NCBI GenBank assembly: GCA_910583895.1
Contig: CAJTYJ010000018.1
Coordinates: forward strand, 1-64,000
Direction: 5' to 3'
Source of the DNA: an uncultured Lachnospiraceae bacterium
GTDB taxonomy: Bacteria; Bacillota; Clostridia; Lachnospirales; Lachnospiraceae
DNA length: 64,000 nucleotides
A model generated the notes under the pieces. The model did no database searches, was not told the origin of the DNA, and saw only the letters and a list, made by a program, of their open reading frames with translations. Both the position numbers and the translations under genes were made by a program. This document shows, piece after piece, positions 49,283-57,976 of this stretch; the stretch's first letter is position 1, and the number at the start of each line of letters is the position of its first letter.

Positions 49283-52168
49283 TTATTTTTTGTCAATCTT
49301 TGTTGTCTGACCTACAGGAGCCGTCTCTTTGGTCCGATAAGGGCCGGAGACTGCATAGACTTTGTAGAAATAAGTCGTCCCGCTCATAAGGCCGGTATTG
49401 ATATAAGATGTTCTGTTCGTATGGTCAATGACCTCATAAGTTCCGTCTATGGTATCCGCTCTCAGGATGACATATTGAGTTGCACCCTTGACTTTCTTCC
49501 AGCTAAGTTTCATGCGGTCTGTTCCGTTTGGTTTGACTTTCAGTCCGGTGACATTGCCAAAGAAAGTGGTTGCAGATACCCCGTTGGACCATCTTCCCCG
49601 GAAAGAATCCCTGATCGGGCGTATCTGATAATAGTAGGTAGCACCGGTTGTCAGCCCTTTATGGGTGAAACTGGTTCCGCCCTTTGTGCCCAGCGACCGC
49701 CAGGTGCCTCCCATGGAATCCGCATAGAAAATCTCATATCTTTTGGCACCCTGCACCTTGCTCCATCTGAGTGTAATGCTGTTATAAGCGGTCTTTTTCA
49801 CCTGAAGCGCCGGAGTCCCTGCCAGATCAGTCCTTCCATAAGAGACCGGACCAAATGCACTCTTTGCTTCCTTCCGGCATACCCTCATCTGGAAATAATA
49901 GGTTACCCCGCATTTTGCTTTCGAGAACTTATAAAATGTTTTCTTTACATTGGCCAGACGTTTGAATCCGGAGTTAGGAGAAGTCGAATAGAAGATTTCA
50001 TAAGACTTGGCTCCTGAAACCGCATCCCAGTTTAACATAATGGTATGAAAGTCAGTCGGATTTGCCGTAATCAGCCGGGTTCCGTTGGAAGAGACATCCG
50101 TGGTGCTGCCGGTTCCCTCCAAAACGCCGGAATCCGCGCCGGAGTTTTCGTCGTCCGAATCCGAAGCAAACCGCTTCACCGTAAGCGTAAGTGTACCTGT
50201 TTTGGCCGTACGTTTGTAATTGGAATCTGCGGCGGTAAAGGAATAGGTCACAGTCACGGTAGTACTGACTGCTGTCAGGCTGGACAATGCTTTTTTCAGC
50301 TGCTCATAATTCATCGTCTGCTGCTTGTAAGTATAGGTCAGTGTGCCTGCCACCGTTTCCTTATTCACACCCGTAAAAGCTGGCTGTGTAAATCCACCGT
50401 CACCTGCCTGAACGTTCTGAGAGGCCGCCACGGTCACCTGATAATCTGCCGGAGTGATGGTCAGCACCGCCGGCTGGAAGGTGATCACATAGTTGGGATT
50501 CGCAAGTGTTCCCTGCTGAATCGCATAACCGCCCTCTTTTACATTTTCTCCGCCAACCCGCGTCAGTGCTCCGGTAAGGCTGTCTCCAGAGATCAGGCCC
50601 TTTGCCGTATAAGTCAATGCCGGATCCTTGCTGCCATAACTTTTGGAAGCTGCGTTTGCCTGGACCGAAAGATTCTTTTTCGCCACCGTAACCTTTACGG
50701 TTATGGCAGCGCGGTCATAGACATCGGTATTATCCGGCGTAAAAATCGCCGTCAAAGTTTTTTCACCGGCACCACCGTAGGACTTGACGTCCGATGCCCA
50801 TGAAAAACTGCCTGCCACGTTCTCACCAGTGTCTTTTGCCCTGGCAGATCCGGTCAGATGGGCTGCGGTCACCGTATCTCCGTATGTGATCACGCCCTTC
50901 TGCGATACAGTCGCCGTGACTGCCGTTTTTGGTATGTAGCTTGTATTGGACAGCGTCAGAACCGCATCCCCAAGCAGTGTTCTCTGGTTCGGATCATATA
51001 CATAGCTGATATTCTCACCCTTGCAGGTGACCGTGTAACCGGCGATCGTCCCGCTGGCTCCGACCAGAAAAAGCTGATCATCTGCCCCGATGCTTCCGGT
51101 GTCACAGTTTGTCACATCCACCAGATAATTTTTATTGTCGAGGGTCACAATATTCCACATGTGAGGTCCGCCATCCATGTCTCCGGTGACGGTGTAGCAG
51201 ACTGCATCTGTAAAGACGGACAAATCACACAGATACTGGAACGCTTTGGCGTAGCCTTCACATACTACAGAAGTGCTCATGTCATTGTCAAATACCCAGA
51301 TCAACTGCCAGGGATCACCGTAAGGAGTTCCCGGATTACTGGCAGCATTACGATTGTAATCCACCAGACGGCAGATTTCCTGCCGGTACGCCGTTAATTT
51401 TTCATAGTCGGATTTGTTTTCATTTGCCTTTACGATATTTTTGGCATTCTGAACGGCACGTTTTACAATGTTTATCCGGCTGCTGCTGACTGTGTTTCCG
51501 GATCCATACCCCGATGCCACGCTGAAGGAAAATGTAAACCTTGATACGGTAACCATACTGGAATTGTAGGACATCGAATAGCCGGTGCTCATACCTCTTG
51601 TTTTATCAAACCAGTACAGTTCGTAGGGACAGTCCATAAGCAGATAGCCTAAAATATCTCTGCTGCTGACCAGTTCACCAACTTTTTTCGATACTGCATC
51701 TCTTACATTGCTCTGATTAATGGAAGCCAAACCCAGCTGCGCCGCCGTCCAGGTCATAGGCTGCAGTCCCAGGCTGCTCAGGTCCAACGTGATTTTGGCA
51801 TCTGTGATTTCACCTGCCGCAATCTTTTCGATCTTCGTCTTAAGAGCCGCATATATTTTTTGATTATAGAGGCCCTGAAGCTTGCTTTCCCCCAGGTTCC
51901 CTAAAGTCGAGACGCCGTCATTCAGGTCTTCATAGAGTACCTTCTCCATATATCCGGCAAACAGATCTTCCGGATCGTCCTGCTGCTCTTTGGTGACGGG
52001 TTCCATAAAGACCGTCATCTCCTCTGCCGCCGAAAGCGCCTCTTCTGCCCCCGTTGTGCCTTCCCGGGCAAAAGCCGGCATTGCAGTTACATTTATGCAG
52101 CTGCACAAAACGACCAGCGTCAAAATGAACGCCAGTCCCCGCTTTCTCATGCTTTTCCAATGGTTCAT
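49283..52168 (-). CDS. Secreted transglutaminase-like, MBG and FN3 repeat protein
   Basis: A 961-residue protein with a signal peptide (about 1-35, cleavage near MPAFA). A transglutaminase-like domain (about 245-365) has Cys303 (TSVVCEGYAKAF), His336 (GGPHMWNIV) and Asp351 (NYLVDVTNCD), a complete papain-like triad. Then come Ig-like and MBG-type domains (about 440-650; SYGSKDPALTYTAKG), and three fibronectin type III repeats to the end (about 685-961). No LPxTG, SLH or cell-wall-binding domain is seen, so it is probably secreted. It may cross-link or cleave surface or host proteins. AAAGGAGC precedes the ATG. Confidence 0.8.
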   Translation of the reverse strand: MNHWKSMRKRGLAFILTLVVLCSCINVTAMPAFAREGTTGAEEALSAAEEMTVFMEPVTKEQQDDPEDLFAGYMEKVLYEDLNDGVSTLGNLGESKLQGLYNQKIYAALKTKIEKIAAGEITDAKITLDLSSLGLQPMTWTAAQLGLASINQSNVRDAVSKKVGELVSSRDILGYLLMDCPYELYWFDKTRGMSTGYSMSYNSSMVTVSRFTFSFSVASGYGSGNTVSSSRINIVKRAVQNAKNIVKANENKSDYEKLTAYRQEICRLVDYNRNAASNPGTPYGDPWQLIWVFDNDMSTSVVCEGYAKAFQYLCDLSVFTDAVCYTVTGDMDGGPHMWNIVTLDNKNYLVDVTNCDTGSIGADDQLFLVGASGTIAGYTVTCKGENISYVYDPNQRTLLGDAVLTLSNTSYIPKTAVTATVSQKGVITYGDTVTAAHLTGSARAKDTGENVAGSFSWASDVKSYGGAGEKTLTAIFTPDNTDVYDRAAITVKVTVAKKNLSVQANAASKSYGSKDPALTYTAKGLISGDSLTGALTRVGGENVKEGGYAIQQGTLANPNYVITFQPAVLTITPADYQVTVAASQNVQAGDGGFTQPAFTGVNKETVAGTLTYTYKQQTMNYEQLKKALSSLTAVSTTVTVTYSFTAADSNYKRTAKTGTLTLTVKRFASDSDDENSGADSGVLEGTGSTTDVSSNGTRLITANPTDFHTIMLNWDAVSGAKSYEIFYSTSPNSGFKRLANVKKTFYKFSKAKCGVTYYFQMRVCRKEAKSAFGPVSYGRTDLAGTPALQVKKTAYNSITLRWSKVQGAKRYEIFYADSMGGTWRSLGTKGGTSFTHKGLTTGATYYYQIRPIRDSFRGRWSNGVSATTFFGNVTGLKVKPNGTDRMKLSWKKVKGATQYVILRADTIDGTYEVIDHTNRTSYINTGLMSGTTYFYKVYAVSGPYRTKETAPVGQTTKIDKK

Positions 52169-52291
52169 GTCCTTCGCTCCTTTTGTCTTTTTATAACTAC
52201 TGTGAATTATCGTCACAATTCACAAAAACTTAAGAAAAAGGGCCCCGTTATGTCCCATATTCTCCAAATGTTTTTTTATGAGGAGCGGCCT

Positions 52292-53605
52292 CTAACAAAG
52301 GGCGATCTTTCCCTTCGTCTCCCGGAAACGACTGGAATAAAACGCTTTCATCACCCGGATCAGGTCGTCGGTGTCCTTGACTCCGGCCGTCTCACAGACA
52401 GAGTGCATGGCCAGCTGAGGAAGACCGATATCCACCCCGTAGAGCGGAATTTTGGAGATGGCAAGATTGCCAAGAGTGCTGCCTCCTGCCATGTCAGAGC
52501 GGTTTGCAAAAAACTGCACCGGGGCGCCTGCTTTTTTGCACAGTTCCGAAAACAGCGCAATGCTCACTCCGTCACTGATGTATTTTTGTCCTGCATGGGA
52601 CTTTATGACAATCCCTTCGTTCATATAAACGCAGTTTTTGGGGTCCGACTTTTCCGGATGGTTCGGATGAACAGCATGGGCATTGTCCGCGCTCACCAAA
52701 AAGCTTTCGGACAAAGCCTGAAAGAAAGACTCCTGCGTCCCTCCAAGACACCCGTGAAATCGCCGGAGGATATCCGATAAAAAGGCGGAGTCTGCCCCCT
52801 GCCTGGTCCTGGATCCCACTTCTTCACTGTCGAAGCAGGCAAAGACATGGACCGAATCGTTCGGCCTTCCCTGTAAAAATCCCTGCAAAGTCCCGTAGAC
52901 ACACTGCAGATCGTCCAGACGCTGGGCAGAGATAAATTCTTCTTCCGCCCCCCAAAGAGCAGGTTCCTGCCGGCTGTATAGATACAGGTCGCTCCCCCGG
53001 ATCTCTTCAGCCGCGACTCCTGCCGCCTCCGCAATCTGTTTTAGAAACGCTCCTTTTTCTGCGGTTTGGCCTCCGAACAGGGGCAAAAGATCAATCTGCT
53101 TATTGTATGCAAACCCTTCGTTGGCGTTCCGGTTCATATGAATCGCCACGCTTGGGATCAGGAGAAGGTCCCGGTCCACCTTCACAATCCTGGAGACAAA
53201 GTGTTCCCCTTCTTTTACAATCAGCCTGCCTGCCACGGACAGAGGGCGGTCGAACCAGGTGGAACAGAGCATCCCTCCGTATCCTTCGGTATTCAGCTGT
53301 ATATATTTGCCCCGCACCTCAAGCTCCGGGCATTCTTTGATCTTGAAGGTGGGAGAATCGCTGTGGGACGCTGCGATCTGAAAGTTCCAGCGCCCCGGAA
53401 CAGGTCCTGTGTGAAACGCGATCAGACTGGAATCGTTCCGGATTATATAATACTTCCCTTCTGGCTGCACCTCCCACCTGCTGCTCTCCCAGAGTCTTTT
53501 GTATCCCTGCTCCTCCAGGATCTCGCTGATTCTTTTCACCGTATGAAACGCGGTCGGACAGTCTTTTAAAAAAGTGATAAAGTCATGGATTGTTTTTTTA
53601 TACAT
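52292..53605 (-). CDS. M18-family aminopeptidase
   Basis: A 437-residue cytosolic metallo-aminopeptidase that removes N-terminal acidic or other residues from peptides. The metal ligands include His in AASHSDSPTFK, Asp, CFDSEEVGSRTRQGADS (catalytic Glu pair) and a final His near QLAMHSVCE. A conserved DNAHAVHPNHPEK motif is typical of M18/ApeB. ATG 53605 follows a GGAGAAAC site. Further upstream codons come from the tandem repeat and are not used here. Confidence 0.92.
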   Translation of the reverse strand: MYKKTIHDFITFLKDCPTAFHTVKRISEILEEQGYKRLWESSRWEVQPEGKYYIIRNDSSLIAFHTGPVPGRWNFQIAASHSDSPTFKIKECPELEVRGKYIQLNTEGYGGMLCSTWFDRPLSVAGRLIVKEGEHFVSRIVKVDRDLLLIPSVAIHMNRNANEGFAYNKQIDLLPLFGGQTAEKGAFLKQIAEAAGVAAEEIRGSDLYLYSRQEPALWGAEEEFISAQRLDDLQCVYGTLQGFLQGRPNDSVHVFACFDSEEVGSRTRQGADSAFLSDILRRFHGCLGGTQESFFQALSESFLVSADNAHAVHPNHPEKSDPKNCVYMNEGIVIKSHAGQKYISDGVSIALFSELCKKAGAPVQFFANRSDMAGGSTLGNLAISKIPLYGVDIGLPQLAMHSVCETAGVKDTDDLIRVMKAFYSSRFRETKGKIALC

Positions 53606-53621
53606 CTGTTTCTCCTGATTT

Positions 53622-53933
53622 GAGTTCCGCTCCTGCCCACCCGGCACACCTTTTGCAGATCCATTCTCAGACGTTTTCACGTCTGCTCATCGATCTGTGC
53701 GCCGGGTGGGCCTCCGCTGTTTTTTGAGTCCCGCTTCTGCCCACCCGGCACACCTTTTGCAGATCCATTCTCAGACGTTTCCACGTCTGCTCATCGATCT
53801 GTGCGCCGGGTGGGCCTCCGCTGTTTTTTGAGTTCCGCTCCTGCCCACCCAGCATACCTTTTGCAGATCCATTCTCAGACGTGAAAACGTCTGCTCATTG
53901 ATCTGTGCGCCGGGTGGGCCTCCGCTGTTTTAG
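53622..53933. repeat. Three 104-bp tandem palindromic repeats
   Basis: Exactly three units of 104 bp (starts 53622, 53726 and 53830), nearly identical. Each has arms GCCCACCCGGC and GCCGGGTGGGC about 60 bp apart, an inner hairpin with CAGACGT/ACGTCTG, and a T-run at its end. The inner hairpin of unit 3 (CAGACGTGAAAACGTCTG) is the exact reverse complement of that in unit 1 (CAGACGTTTTCACGTCTG). The repeats fill the gap between the M18 gene and the metallophosphoesterase gene, reaching its last codons. Confidence 0.9.
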
Positions 53934-54808
53934 GTTTCGTCCGGCACGATTTCCACCACCACCAGCTCTGGACGGTTGAAGACACGGGGCAGCAGGTTTT
54001 TACACAGTCCCCTGCTCACGATCATGACCGTATCGCCCAGGTCATAGCGCCCTCCTGCATATGGGGGGAACCAGCCCTGATTGGGAGCCAGAAGTCCGTT
54101 TAAAACGCCCGGGATGCGCACCTGGCCCCCGTGGGCATGACCGGCTGTGACCAGATCAAACCCCGGCTTGGAATCTTTGCTCTCATGAGTATAGTAGCTT
54201 ACCAGCTCCGGACGATGAGACATCAGCACTGAAAAATACTTTCGATCCAGCGCCTGCCTGCATCGGGCCAGCTGATTTTCCCACTCTGCCATGGCCTCCG
54301 GGTCATACCTGTGTTTTTGCCCGTATCCGTCCGGATCGTCCACGCCGCAGATCTGGATCGTCTGCTCTTTTACTTCCAGCAGCGCGCATTCTCCTTCCAG
54401 AACCCGGACTCCGTAAGAAGCGATCATCTGTTTGATCTTGGGCTCTTCACCGGACCAGTATTCATGATTGCCGCTTACATAAAAGCAGGGATATATATCC
54501 CCAACCGCAGACAGTAGCACCTTTGTCCCGTCGTGGGGGACTTCGTCATCCGCAATATCTCCCACAAGAAGCACCGCATCCGGTCCGCAGCTTTGAAGGG
54601 TGCGGACCAGTTCCCCCTGATCTTCCCCGTAAAATGTACTGTGCAGGTCTGTCAGAACTGCCAGAATCACCGGCTTTTCCACCTTGTCAGAGACTATCGG
54701 ATAGTATCGGACTGCAAGCTTTTGACTGCACGCAGACTTCAGGAATACCAGCACCAGTACGGCCGCGCACAGAATCACCAGACGCCTTTTTTTCCACTTT
54801 ATTTTCAT
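53930..54808 (-). CDS. Membrane-anchored metallophosphoesterase
   Basis: A 292-residue protein with an N-terminal membrane anchor (about 9-26), so its catalytic domain probably faces out. The calcineurin-like metal motifs are LTDLHS, VGDIADD, GNHEYW, MSHRPELV and TAGHAHGGQVRIPG. The last is typical of the YkuE/YaeI branch. The substrate may be a UDP-lipid or other phosphodiester; not known. Its 3' end touches the tandem repeats. ATG 54808 has AGGAAGG upstream. Confidence 0.88.
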   Translation of the reverse strand: MKIKWKKRRLVILCAAVLVLVFLKSACSQKLAVRYYPIVSDKVEKPVILAVLTDLHSTFYGEDQGELVRTLQSCGPDAVLLVGDIADDEVPHDGTKVLLSAVGDIYPCFYVSGNHEYWSGEEPKIKQMIASYGVRVLEGECALLEVKEQTIQICGVDDPDGYGQKHRYDPEAMAEWENQLARCRQALDRKYFSVLMSHRPELVSYYTHESKDSKPGFDLVTAGHAHGGQVRIPGVLNGLLAPNQGWFPPYAGGRYDLGDTVMIVSRGLCKNLLPRVFNRPELVVVEIVPDET

Positions 54809-54895
54809 GGCACCATTCCTTCCTGTCAAAACTGTGTCATCTCATAACTTATGCAAAAACAGGCAATGCTTTTACACATCACCTGTTCGTCTTGT

Positions 54896-55387
54896 CTATG
54901 TTCGGGTAACTTCCAGTACTTTTTCCTGCACCCTTTTTGCCACTGATTCCGGCACAAATTCATGAATGTCGCCGTGAAAAAATGCCACTTCCTTGACAAT
55001 CGTGGAACTTAGATAAGAATATTCCAGTCCGGTTGCCAGAAACATGGTATCCACCTGTGGATTCATCTTGCGATTGGTCTGGGCCATCTGCAGCTCATAT
55101 TCAAAATCGGAGATCGCCCGCAGTCCTCTCACCACAACATTTGCATTAGTCTGCCTTGCAAAGTCCACCAAAAGACCTGAAAAAGACATAACCTTTACAT
55201 TGGAAAGCCCTTCTGTCACTTCCAGAAGCATGCTGACCCGCTCATCAATGGTAAAAAGAGGCGTCTTGCTGCCGTTATTCAGGACTCCCACAATCAGTTC
55301 ACCGACGGTCTGGGCAGCTCTTTTTATAATGTCCAGATGCCCGAGAGTCACAGGATCAAAACTTCCCGGATATATTGCTCGAATCAT
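54896..55387 (-). CDS. coaD: Phosphopantetheine adenylyltransferase
   Basis: A 163-residue enzyme of coenzyme A synthesis that makes dephospho-CoA from phosphopantetheine and ATP. YPGSFDPVTLGHLDII holds the T-x-G-H nucleotidyltransferase motif, and YLSSTIVKEVAFF the C-terminal S-S-T motif. It follows rsmD by 8 bp, the standard rsmD-coaD order in Firmicutes. Confidence 0.95.
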   Translation of the reverse strand: MIRAIYPGSFDPVTLGHLDIIKRAAQTVGELIVGVLNNGSKTPLFTIDERVSMLLEVTEGLSNVKVMSFSGLLVDFARQTNANVVVRGLRAISDFEYELQMAQTNRKMNPQVDTMFLATGLEYSYLSSTIVKEVAFFHGDIHEFVPESVAKRVQEKVLEVTRT

Positions 55388-55395
55388 TGGTTTTT

Positions 55396-55950
55396 CTATC
55401 CTTTCTTCTGTAAAAACACGTGCTGGCTGGTCTTGTATTTCTTATATTTATATGCATGGTAGCCCATTTCCTCAAGCCAGGAAAAATCCGTCTCCAAAGA
55501 AGCTTCCACCACAATCACGGTATAAAGATCTGCCAGGGTACTGTCTGCCAGATAAGAAAGTACGCCCTGTTCGGCCTCCTGATCATAGGGCGGATCCAGG
55601 AAGATGATGTCAAAAGGCTTCTGGCCCTCCATCCGCCGAAGTGCAGTCAGCACCTCGCACTTTTGAACCTCCGCCCGGTCTGCCAGCCTGGTAAATACCA
55701 GATTTTCCTGAATGCACTGGGCAGCTTTTCCGTTCTGCTCCACAAGCACCGCGTACGCTGCCCCCCGGCTCAAAGCTTCAATGGCGATCGCACCGCTTCC
55801 GCTGAACAGATCCAAAAAGCGGCAGTCCGGCACATCCGCCTGCAGGATATTAAACAGTGTCTCCTTGGTCTTATCGGTGGTGGGCCGGGTCTCCAAGCCC
55901 TTTATGGTTTTCAGCGGCATGCTCCTTGCCGTTCCTGCGATTACTCTCAT
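55396..55950 (-). CDS. rsmD: 16S rRNA guanine-N2 methyltransferase RsmD
   Basis: A 184-residue methyltransferase that modifies G966 of 16S rRNA. RPTTDKTKETLFNIL, motif I FLDLFSGSGAIAIEALSRGA and the catalytic DPPY motif (IIFLDPPYDQE) are all present. It overlaps the 3' end of the 5-FCL-ProA gene by 4 bp and precedes coaD. Confidence 0.94.
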   Translation of the reverse strand: MRVIAGTARSMPLKTIKGLETRPTTDKTKETLFNILQADVPDCRFLDLFSGSGAIAIEALSRGAAYAVLVEQNGKAAQCIQENLVFTRLADRAEVQKCEVLTALRRMEGQKPFDIIFLDPPYDQEAEQGVLSYLADSTLADLYTVIVVEASLETDFSWLEEMGYHAYKYKKYKTSQHVFLQKKG

Positions 55951-57764
55951 CGTATCTGTCCGTTTCCATAGATAATATATTTGCTGGAAGTCAGCGCATC
56001 CAGCCCCATGGGCCCTCTGGCATGCAGCTTCTGGGTACTGATCCCGATCTCCGCACCAAAGCCAAACTCAAACCCGTCGGTAAAACGGGTGGAAGCATTC
56101 ACATAGACAGCCGCCGCATCAATCTCATTTAAAAACCGCTGTGCGTTTTCATAATCCATAGTGATGATAGCTTCCGAATGCCCGGTATTGTAGCAGTTGA
56201 TATGAGCGATGGCTTCGTCTATGCCTGCCACCGTTTTAACCGAAAGGATATAGTCCAGATACTCTGTCCCCCAGTCCTCTTCTGTGGCTTCCTTCACACC
56301 GGATGCCGCTTTTCTTGCCTGCTCATCTCCCCGCAGCTCCACACTGCGTTCATCCAGACGCTCTTTCAGGCGGGGAAGGAACGTGTTTACAATCTTCTCA
56401 TGGACCAGAAGGGATTCACAGGCATTGCACACCCCGATGCGCTGGGTCTTGGCATTGAAAATGATTTCAATGGCCATTTGAAAATCTGCACTCTCATCCA
56501 CATAGATATGGCAGTTCCCGGTACCGGTCTCAATGACCGGAATCCGGCTGTTTTCCACCACCGTGCGGATCAGGCCTGCGCCTCCTCTGGGAATCAGTAC
56601 ATCCACATACTGATTCATCTTCATAAAGTCCTGTACGGTTTCTCTTCTGGTATCCTCGATCAGCTGGATGGCATCCATGGGTATCTTTTTCTGCAAAAGT
56701 GCAGTGCGCACAGCCTTTACGATGGCCCGATTGGAATAAAAGGCATCGCTTCCCCCCCGCAGAATCACCACATTGCCTGCTTTGAAGCAGAGAGCAAAAG
56801 CGTCTGCCGTCACATTGGGCCTGGATTCATAGATTATGCCGATTACGCCGAGGGGGACTTTTTTCTGTCCGATCATCAGCCCGTTGGGGCGCGGCTTCAT
56901 GGAGCATATCTCCCCTACCGGGTCCGGGAGTGCTGCCACCTGACAGAGTCCTTCCGCCATCCCTTCCACACGGCTTTCATCCAGCAGCAGACGGTCCACA
57001 AGACCGGGATTCATGCCGTTTTCCTTTGCCTTTTTTACATCTTTGGCATTTTCGGAAAGAATGTATCCGCTCATATTGCGAAGCATCCAGGCGATATGCA
57101 AAAGGGCTTCATTCTTCCGCGTCGTATCCAGGATCCGAAGGGCCGGTTCTGCCGCTTTTGCGTTTTTCCCGATTTCCTCCAACGTCACTTCCTTTTTTTC
57201 CGCCGGAAGAAGAGTTCTGCGCTCGGTCACAATCATCTCCGGCAAAATGTCATGATCTTCAAAAGGGACTTCCTCAAATACCTGGAATTCAAAAGCCAGC
57301 GCAATATGTACAAGTCCCGGATGCTTTTCCAGATACCGGTCATAATAGCCCCCGCCATAACCTATCCGATGGCAGGAGACGTCAAAGGCGACCCCGGGCA
57401 TCAACAACAGCCCCTCTTCTCCCTCCCATAAGGAGCAGGTACCTTTCGGTTCCATGATGCCAAAGCTTCCAGGCTCCAGATCCTCAAGACGTTCGACTAC
57501 ATAGTAGTGCATGATCCCATCTTTGTCTACCCGCGGAGCCGCAACGGTCTTTTTGTCCTCCCAGGCCTTCTGCATCAGAAGTCTGGTCTCCACCTCCCGT
57601 TTGGCATCCACATAGGCCAGAAGAACCGAGGCCTCCTGATATGCCGGAAGTGATGTAAAGCGCTCTTTGATCTGAAGACTGGCCTCGTGCAAAGATGCAG
57701 GATCCGCACTGGCTCTGCGCTGTTTTACTTCTGTCCTAATTTCCGCTTTTTTGTTTTTTTCCAT
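55947..57764 (-). CDS. 5-formyl-THF cyclo-ligase fused to ProA
   Basis: A 605-residue two-enzyme fusion. Residues 1 to about 190 are 5-formyltetrahydrofolate cyclo-ligase (GYGGGYYDRYL at about 135-145), which returns 5-formyl-THF to 5,10-methenyl-THF. Residues about 200-605 are gamma-glutamyl phosphate reductase, ProA (ESRPNVTADAFALCFK, NSRIPVIETGTGNCH and active-site Cys446 in RIGVCNACES), the second step of proline synthesis. Both halves have their key motifs. It follows proB and the DUF896 gene, overlapping the latter by 29 bp. The frame is continuous with no sign of a frameshift. Confidence 0.93.
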   Translation of the reverse strand: MEKNKKAEIRTEVKQRRASADPASLHEASLQIKERFTSLPAYQEASVLLAYVDAKREVETRLLMQKAWEDKKTVAAPRVDKDGIMHYYVVERLEDLEPGSFGIMEPKGTCSLWEGEEGLLLMPGVAFDVSCHRIGYGGGYYDRYLEKHPGLVHIALAFEFQVFEEVPFEDHDILPEMIVTERRTLLPAEKKEVTLEEIGKNAKAAEPALRILDTTRKNEALLHIAWMLRNMSGYILSENAKDVKKAKENGMNPGLVDRLLLDESRVEGMAEGLCQVAALPDPVGEICSMKPRPNGLMIGQKKVPLGVIGIIYESRPNVTADAFALCFKAGNVVILRGGSDAFYSNRAIVKAVRTALLQKKIPMDAIQLIEDTRRETVQDFMKMNQYVDVLIPRGGAGLIRTVVENSRIPVIETGTGNCHIYVDESADFQMAIEIIFNAKTQRIGVCNACESLLVHEKIVNTFLPRLKERLDERSVELRGDEQARKAASGVKEATEEDWGTEYLDYILSVKTVAGIDEAIAHINCYNTGHSEAIITMDYENAQRFLNEIDAAAVYVNASTRFTDGFEFGFGAEIGISTQKLHARGPMGLDALTSSKYIIYGNGQIR

Positions 57765-57963
57765 ATTTTTCCCCCAGATTTACAACCGTTCCGTCCGGTT
57801 CTTGGATATCAATATTGTCAAGCTGACTTTTTAAGTTGCTGCGCACATTTGCCAGAAACTCCTGTCTGAGGAGCTGCTGCTCCTTTTTTTCCGCTTCGGT
57901 CAGACCTTCCGCCTTCGACTTATGAGCCAGCTCGTTGATCCGCGCAATCTTTTTCTCGTTCAT
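57736..57963 (-). CDS. DUF896 (YnzC-like) small protein
   Basis: A 75-residue protein of the DUF896/YnzC family: KKIARINELAHKSKAEGLTEAEKKEQQLLRQEF-type helices (only the opening MNEKKIARINELAHKSK is quoted as evidence), then a short disordered tail. In Bacillus such proteins belong to the SOS-related set, but a role is not known. ATG 57963 has AGAGGTG upstream. It sits between proB and the fusion gene, overlapping the fusion by 29 bp. Confidence 0.9.
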   Translation of the reverse strand: MNEKKIARINELAHKSKAEGLTEAEKKEQQLLRQEFLANVRSNLKSQLDNIDIQEPDGTVVNLGEKYGKKQKSGN

Positions 57964-57976
57964 AAATACACCTCTT

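Noticed and set aside
53667..53855. Open frame of 62 codons on the minus strand in the tandem repeats
   Set aside because: It exists only because the 104-bp unit is repeated, and it has no ribosome site.
53622..53933. Possible CRISPR array
   Set aside because: Units are contiguous 104-bp palindromes with no unique spacers and no cas genes.
56178..57431. 417-codon plus-strand frame inside the 5-FCL-ProA gene
   Set aside because: Antisense shadow of a gene with all catalytic motifs intact; no ribosome site or family.
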